64,000 nt of DNA from an uncultured Siphonobacter sp. GTDB lineage: Bacteria > Bacteroidota > Bacteroidia > Cytophagales > Spirosomataceae. Shown one piece after another: positions 60,808-64,000 of this stretch (positions within the stretch are counted from its first letter, which is position 1; each line of letters starts with the position of its first letter). The translations under genes and the position numbers were made by a program. The notes under the pieces were generated by a model that was not told where the DNA came from, made no database searches, and saw only the letters and a program-made list of their open reading frames with translations. The DNA lies in assembly GCA_913774715.1 (NCBI GenBank), contig CAJYHS010000108.1, positions 1 to 64,000 of the forward strand, read 5' to 3'.

Positions 60808-63060
60808 TTAATCTATTACCTGATCTTCCCTAATGATTTTATCCAGAGTAACGGGTAATTCGTGGATTCGCTTGCCCGTGGCGTGGAAAATGGCATTGAC
60901 GATGGCTGGAGCTACGCCTACGATACCAATTTCACCCAGACCTTTAATACCCATCGGATTAACTACATCGTCATTTTCTTCGACAAAAATGACCTCCATT
61001 TCCGCTGGAATATCAGCATTTACCGGAATATGATACTCGGCGTAATTATGATTCATAAAGCGGCCAAAGTTGGAGTCAACCTGACTTTCTTCTTCCAGAG
61101 CTTTGCTGATTCCCCAAACCATTCCACCCAGAATCTGACTGCGAGCGGTTTTCGGATTCAGAATTTTACCACCTGCAACAGCACTGACCATGCGACTGAC
61201 CCGTACGGTTCCAAAGTCTTCATCTACCCGAACTTCTACGAAAACCGCTGCGTGCGTATTCCGTGCGTAGTCCATTTGCTTGAGCATATTAGGTAAAGCC
61301 GTTGACGTATCTTCGAGATAATTCTCGCCCGCCTGTTTCAGTATATCTGCATAAGAAATATGAATCCCGGGATCAGCTTTGAGTTGGATTTTACCGTCAG
61401 CAAACACCAGATCTTCCAATGGACGGTCAGCCAGAGGGGCATAACTCGTGCGGGAAAGTAACTTAACAAGCTTCTCGCGAATGTTCTCACAGGTAATTCT
61501 GACGGCATTTCCCACCGAAGCAGCCGTAGCCGAACCACCTTCCAAATAGGCGAGGGGTAAAGACGTATCGCCCAGTTTAAAGGTCACGTGTTCCAGAGGC
61601 ATGCCCAGTGTTTCAGCCGCAATCTGCGTCATGATGGTATAGGTACCGGTGCCAATATCGGAAGTTCCGCTGCTGACCGTCAACTTACCATCTGCGGATA
61701 AAAATGCCTTGGCTCGGGACGGAACGAACATGGCATCCCACATACCCGTTGCCATACCCCAGCCAATCAGTGTATTACCCTCCCGCATGGATCGCGGTTC
61801 GGGATTTCGTTGGGACCAGCCGAATTTTTCGGCTCCCTGCTGGTAACAGGCTTTCAGTTCCTTACTTGAATAAGGCTTACCCTGATTGGCATCTTCTTCC
61901 GTGTAATTCTTCAACCTCAGTTCAAGGGGATCCATTCGGAGCTTATGGGCCAATTCGTCCATAGCACATTCGATGGCATATACCCCCGTCGCAGCTCCTG
62001 GAGCCCGCATGTCCAGCGGCGTATACAAATCACCTGCAATGAGCTTATAATCGTAGGAAACGTTATCGCATTTGTACATCGCTCCGGACCAGTCCACAAT
62101 CGTTTCTGTGTAGTTTTCAAACCGGGACGTTTCCGAATAAGCCGCGTGGTTAATTGCCTGTAAAGTTCCATCCTGAGAAGCAGCTAACGACAACTTCTGA
62201 AGCGTAGCCGGACGGTGCCCAAAAGAAAACATCTGCTGACGAGTAAGCGTAACGCGAACAGAACGCTTCAGCTCCAAAGCCGCCAGCGTTGCCATAAATA
62301 GCTGATATTGCGGACGTAATCCCGACCCAAAGGCACCTCCTACAAAAGGAGATAATACCCGAACCCGCTTTTTTGATAAACCGAAAATGCCCGTTACGTA
62401 AGATTGGCTATTGAATACTCCCTGTGTTTTATCGTAAATAGTCAGATGATCGTCAGCTTCGTAAATCACCGTTGAAGCGTGCATCTCCATAGGGTTATGG
62501 TGTTCGGCTCCGTGGTAGTAGCTCGTTTCAAAACGAACATCTGACTTGGCAAATTCCTTCGCGAAATTTCCCCGGTTCTTGGGCTTTTTATAACCCTGTT
62601 TCCCTTTGCCTGGATCAAAAGCTTTATCCAGATGATCGCGGATTTCTACCTCTACCGGACCTTCCGTTTCGTAAGTTACCTTAACCAGTGTAGCCGCATA
62701 ACGAGCCAGTTCAAAGGTCTCGGCTACTACCAAGGCAATGGGTTGCTGACTGAATTTTATTTCAGCACTATTCAGGGGCCGGAAAGGCGAACCTGGCGGT
62801 GAATCCTGATCTTTATAGCTTTTATCAAACCAGGCAAGTCCGGAAACATTCTCGTGGGTAAATACCTGAATAACCCCTTCCAATGCCAGAGCCTCAGAAG
62901 TGTCAATAGAAGTAATTTTTCCCTTGGCTATGGTACTGGACACCACCACACCATAAGCTAAGTCTTCCGTCTGAAATTCTCCCGCATATTTAGCCTGCCC
63001 GGTTACTTTGGCCCGACCGTCTACCCGACGCGTCGATTGACCGATATATTTATTGCTCAT
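60808..63060 (-). CDS. Xanthine dehydrogenase-family molybdopterin-binding subunit (PaoC-like)
   Basis: The 750-residue large subunit of a molybdenum hydroxylase that oxidises aldehydes or N-heterocycles. The aldehyde oxidase/xanthine dehydrogenase a/b hammerhead domain is at the start (STRRVDGRAKVTGQAKYAGE). The molybdopterin sites follow: VGGAFGSGLRPQ, LDMRAPGAATGVYAIECAMD, SSGTSDIGTGTYTIMTQIAA and ASVGNAVR. The C-terminal GLGEIGIVGVAPAIVNAI contains the catalytic Glu. It overlaps the FAD-subunit gene by four bases (ATGA). The three-gene order [2Fe-2S]-FAD-Mo is known for PaoABC; the iron-sulfur gene would lie beyond the right edge. Confidence 0.93.
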   Translation of the reverse strand: MSNKYIGQSTRRVDGRAKVTGQAKYAGEFQTEDLAYGVVVSSTIAKGKITSIDTSEALALEGVIQVFTHENVSGLAWFDKSYKDQDSPPGSPFRPLNSAEIKFSQQPIALVVAETFELARYAATLVKVTYETEGPVEVEIRDHLDKAFDPGKGKQGYKKPKNRGNFAKEFAKSDVRFETSYYHGAEHHNPMEMHASTVIYEADDHLTIYDKTQGVFNSQSYVTGIFGLSKKRVRVLSPFVGGAFGSGLRPQYQLFMATLAALELKRSVRVTLTRQQMFSFGHRPATLQKLSLAASQDGTLQAINHAAYSETSRFENYTETIVDWSGAMYKCDNVSYDYKLIAGDLYTPLDMRAPGAATGVYAIECAMDELAHKLRMDPLELRLKNYTEEDANQGKPYSSKELKACYQQGAEKFGWSQRNPEPRSMREGNTLIGWGMATGMWDAMFVPSRAKAFLSADGKLTVSSGTSDIGTGTYTIMTQIAAETLGMPLEHVTFKLGDTSLPLAYLEGGSATAASVGNAVRITCENIREKLVKLLSRTSYAPLADRPLEDLVFADGKIQLKADPGIHISYADILKQAGENYLEDTSTALPNMLKQMDYARNTHAAVFVEVRVDEDFGTVRVSRMVSAVAGGKILNPKTARSQILGGMVWGISKALEEESQVDSNFGRFMNHNYAEYHIPVNADIPAEMEVIFVEENDDVVNPMGIKGLGEIGIVGVAPAIVNAIFHATGKRIHELPVTLDKIIREDQVID

Positions 63061-64000
63061 GCGTGATGTTGGTTTACCAGAGCCTCCGAAAGTGCCCGAA
63101 TGATTGCTCGTTTCGCTAACTCAATTTTGAACGTATTATGGCCAAACCCCTGAGCGTTAGCCAGAATGGTTTCAGCGACTTGTTCAAAATTCTCCTCCGT
63201 TGCCTTTTTACCTTTGAGTAAAGATTCAGCTCCTTGGTCTCGCCAAGGTTTATGAGCAACCCCACCCAAAGCAATACGAACGTCTCTTACTGTATCACCA
63301 TCCAGTTGTAAGGCCGCCGCTACGGATACCAAAGCAAAGGCGTATGATTGGCGGTCCCGAATTTTGATATAGGTAAAATGATCTTTGAAACCTTCAGCGG
63401 GTAACTCAATTTCTGTAATCAATTCATCAGACTGAAGCGTATTATCCTTTTCAGGATTGAGTTCAGGTAAGCGATGAAATTCTGTAAAAGGAATGGTTCG
63501 CTTGCCATTTTTGCCACTTACATGAACCACAGCATCCAAAGCAGCCAGAGCGACGCACATATCAGACGGATGAGTAGCAATGCATTCGGAACTCGTTCCG
63601 AGAATGGCATGAATCCGATTAAAGCCATTTATAGCTGAGCAGCCCGAACCGGGTTGGCGTTTATTGCAGGGAGTAGCCGTATCATAGAAATAATAGCAAC
63701 GGGTTCGCTGCATAAGGTTACCGCCATTGGTCGCCATGTTGCGTAACTGGGGTGAGGCTCCCGAAAGAATGGCTTTCGACAATAAAGGGTAACGCTCTTC
63801 GATCAGTGGATGATAAGCCGTTTCGGCGTTAGTCATCATAGCACCTAATCGTACGCCGCCAGCTTCTGTTTCTTCTATGGTATGAAAAGGCAAATGATTC
63901 ACGTCAATCAGCAACTCAGAATGCATGACATCTTCCTTCATCAAATCAATCAGATTTGTACCTCCACCGATGTACTGGGCAACATCTGTTTTTTCATCCA
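63057..64000 (-). CDS. Xanthine dehydrogenase-family FAD-binding subunit, PaoB-like (cut by window edge)
   Basis: The frame is open from the stop at 63057 to base 64000, so the protein extends beyond the window. Its first visible residues include YIGGGTNLIDLMK, the FAD/PCMH loop, which lies upstream of the first internal start-like codon (63944), so that codon is not the true start. The rest has NMATNGGNLMQRTRC, then Cys-rich YYFYDTATPCNKRQPGSGCS. A CIATHPSDMCVALAALDA block follows. The cysteines match the [4Fe-4S] insertion of PaoB-type subunits. It passes electrons from the molybdenum subunit encoded four bases overlapping downstream. Confidence 0.93.
   Translation of the reverse strand, partial: DEKTDVAQYIGGGTNLIDLMKEDVMHSELLIDVNHLPFHTIEETEAGGVRLGAMMTNAETAYHPLIEERYPLLSKAILSGASPQLRNMATNGGNLMQRTRCYYFYDTATPCNKRQPGSGCSAINGFNRIHAILGTSSECIATHPSDMCVALAALDAVVHVSGKNGKRTIPFTEFHRLPELNPEKDNTLQSDELITEIELPAEGFKDHFTYIKIRDRQSYAFALVSVAAALQLDGDTVRDVRIALGGVAHKPWRDQGAESLLKGKKATEENFEQVAETILANAQGFGHNTFKIELAKRAIIRALSEALVNQHHA

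Overview
The window looks like a chromosomal segment of a Bacteroidota bacterium, most likely order Cytophagales (Spirosoma/Siphonobacter-like). The evidence is a SusC/SusD pair with a Bacteroidetes-type ECF sigma factor and FecR, many Bacteroidetes-restricted families (DUF4421, DUF3823, DUF4136, GIN/DUF2807, DUF1080), weak Shine-Dalgarno signals, and promoters of the TTTG-N20-TAnnTTTG type. Base composition is mid-range. No IS element, prophage or CRISPR array was seen. Both ends cut genes: a tricorn-like S41 peptidase at the left, and the FAD subunit of a molybdenum hydroxylase at the right.

Layout. 1-7.4 kb: leftward genes for a periplasmic peptidase, a DUF1080 protein, pyruvate carboxylase, a DUF3592 protein, a 55-residue membrane protein and HemJ. 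7.5-12.3 kb: HemN (divergent from HemJ), DUF4421, a lactonase and two convergent acetyltransferases. 12.6-27.1 kb: a glycan-utilisation region with a GH5-like enzyme, sigma factor, FecR, STN-SusC, SusD, DUF3823 lipoprotein, GH43, a glutaminase-A-like enzyme and a second GH43. Two tandem copies of a palindromic repeat close it. 27.3-37.5 kb: a D15-type barrel, DEAD-box helicase, ClpB, an SDR, DUF4136, GH105, a small P-loop kinase and XerC. 38.3-41.3 kb: an AT-rich hybrid histidine kinase and LytTR regulator. 41.4-44.3 kb: an Lrp regulator divergent from the threonine-degradation pair tdh-kbl. 44.4-50.3 kb: Nudix, GIN, M28 peptidase, pth, pyrR and pyrB. 50.4-64 kb: TauE, MscS, sterol-desaturase-like enzyme, methionine aminotransferase, redoxin, tRNA-Cys, YwqG, nucleoside phosphorylase, FGGY kinase, GNAT and a PaoBC-like molybdenum oxidoreductase.

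How it works together. The sigma/FecR/STN-SusC set is a complete cell-surface signalling relay: substrate at SusC signals through its STN domain to FecR, which releases the sigma factor to drive uptake and hydrolase genes. The hydrolases suggest an arabinose- or xylose-containing plant polysaccharide.

Three intergenic regions (about 12.33-12.53, 37.57-37.75 and 47.43-47.83 kb) each contain, on the minus strand, a sigma-type -7 box followed by hairpins and an intrinsic terminator but no convincing coding sequence. These are the best candidates for undescribed small RNAs. The 47.4 kb one carries a 15-base stretch antisense to the start-codon region of the glutaminase-like gene in the glycan locus.
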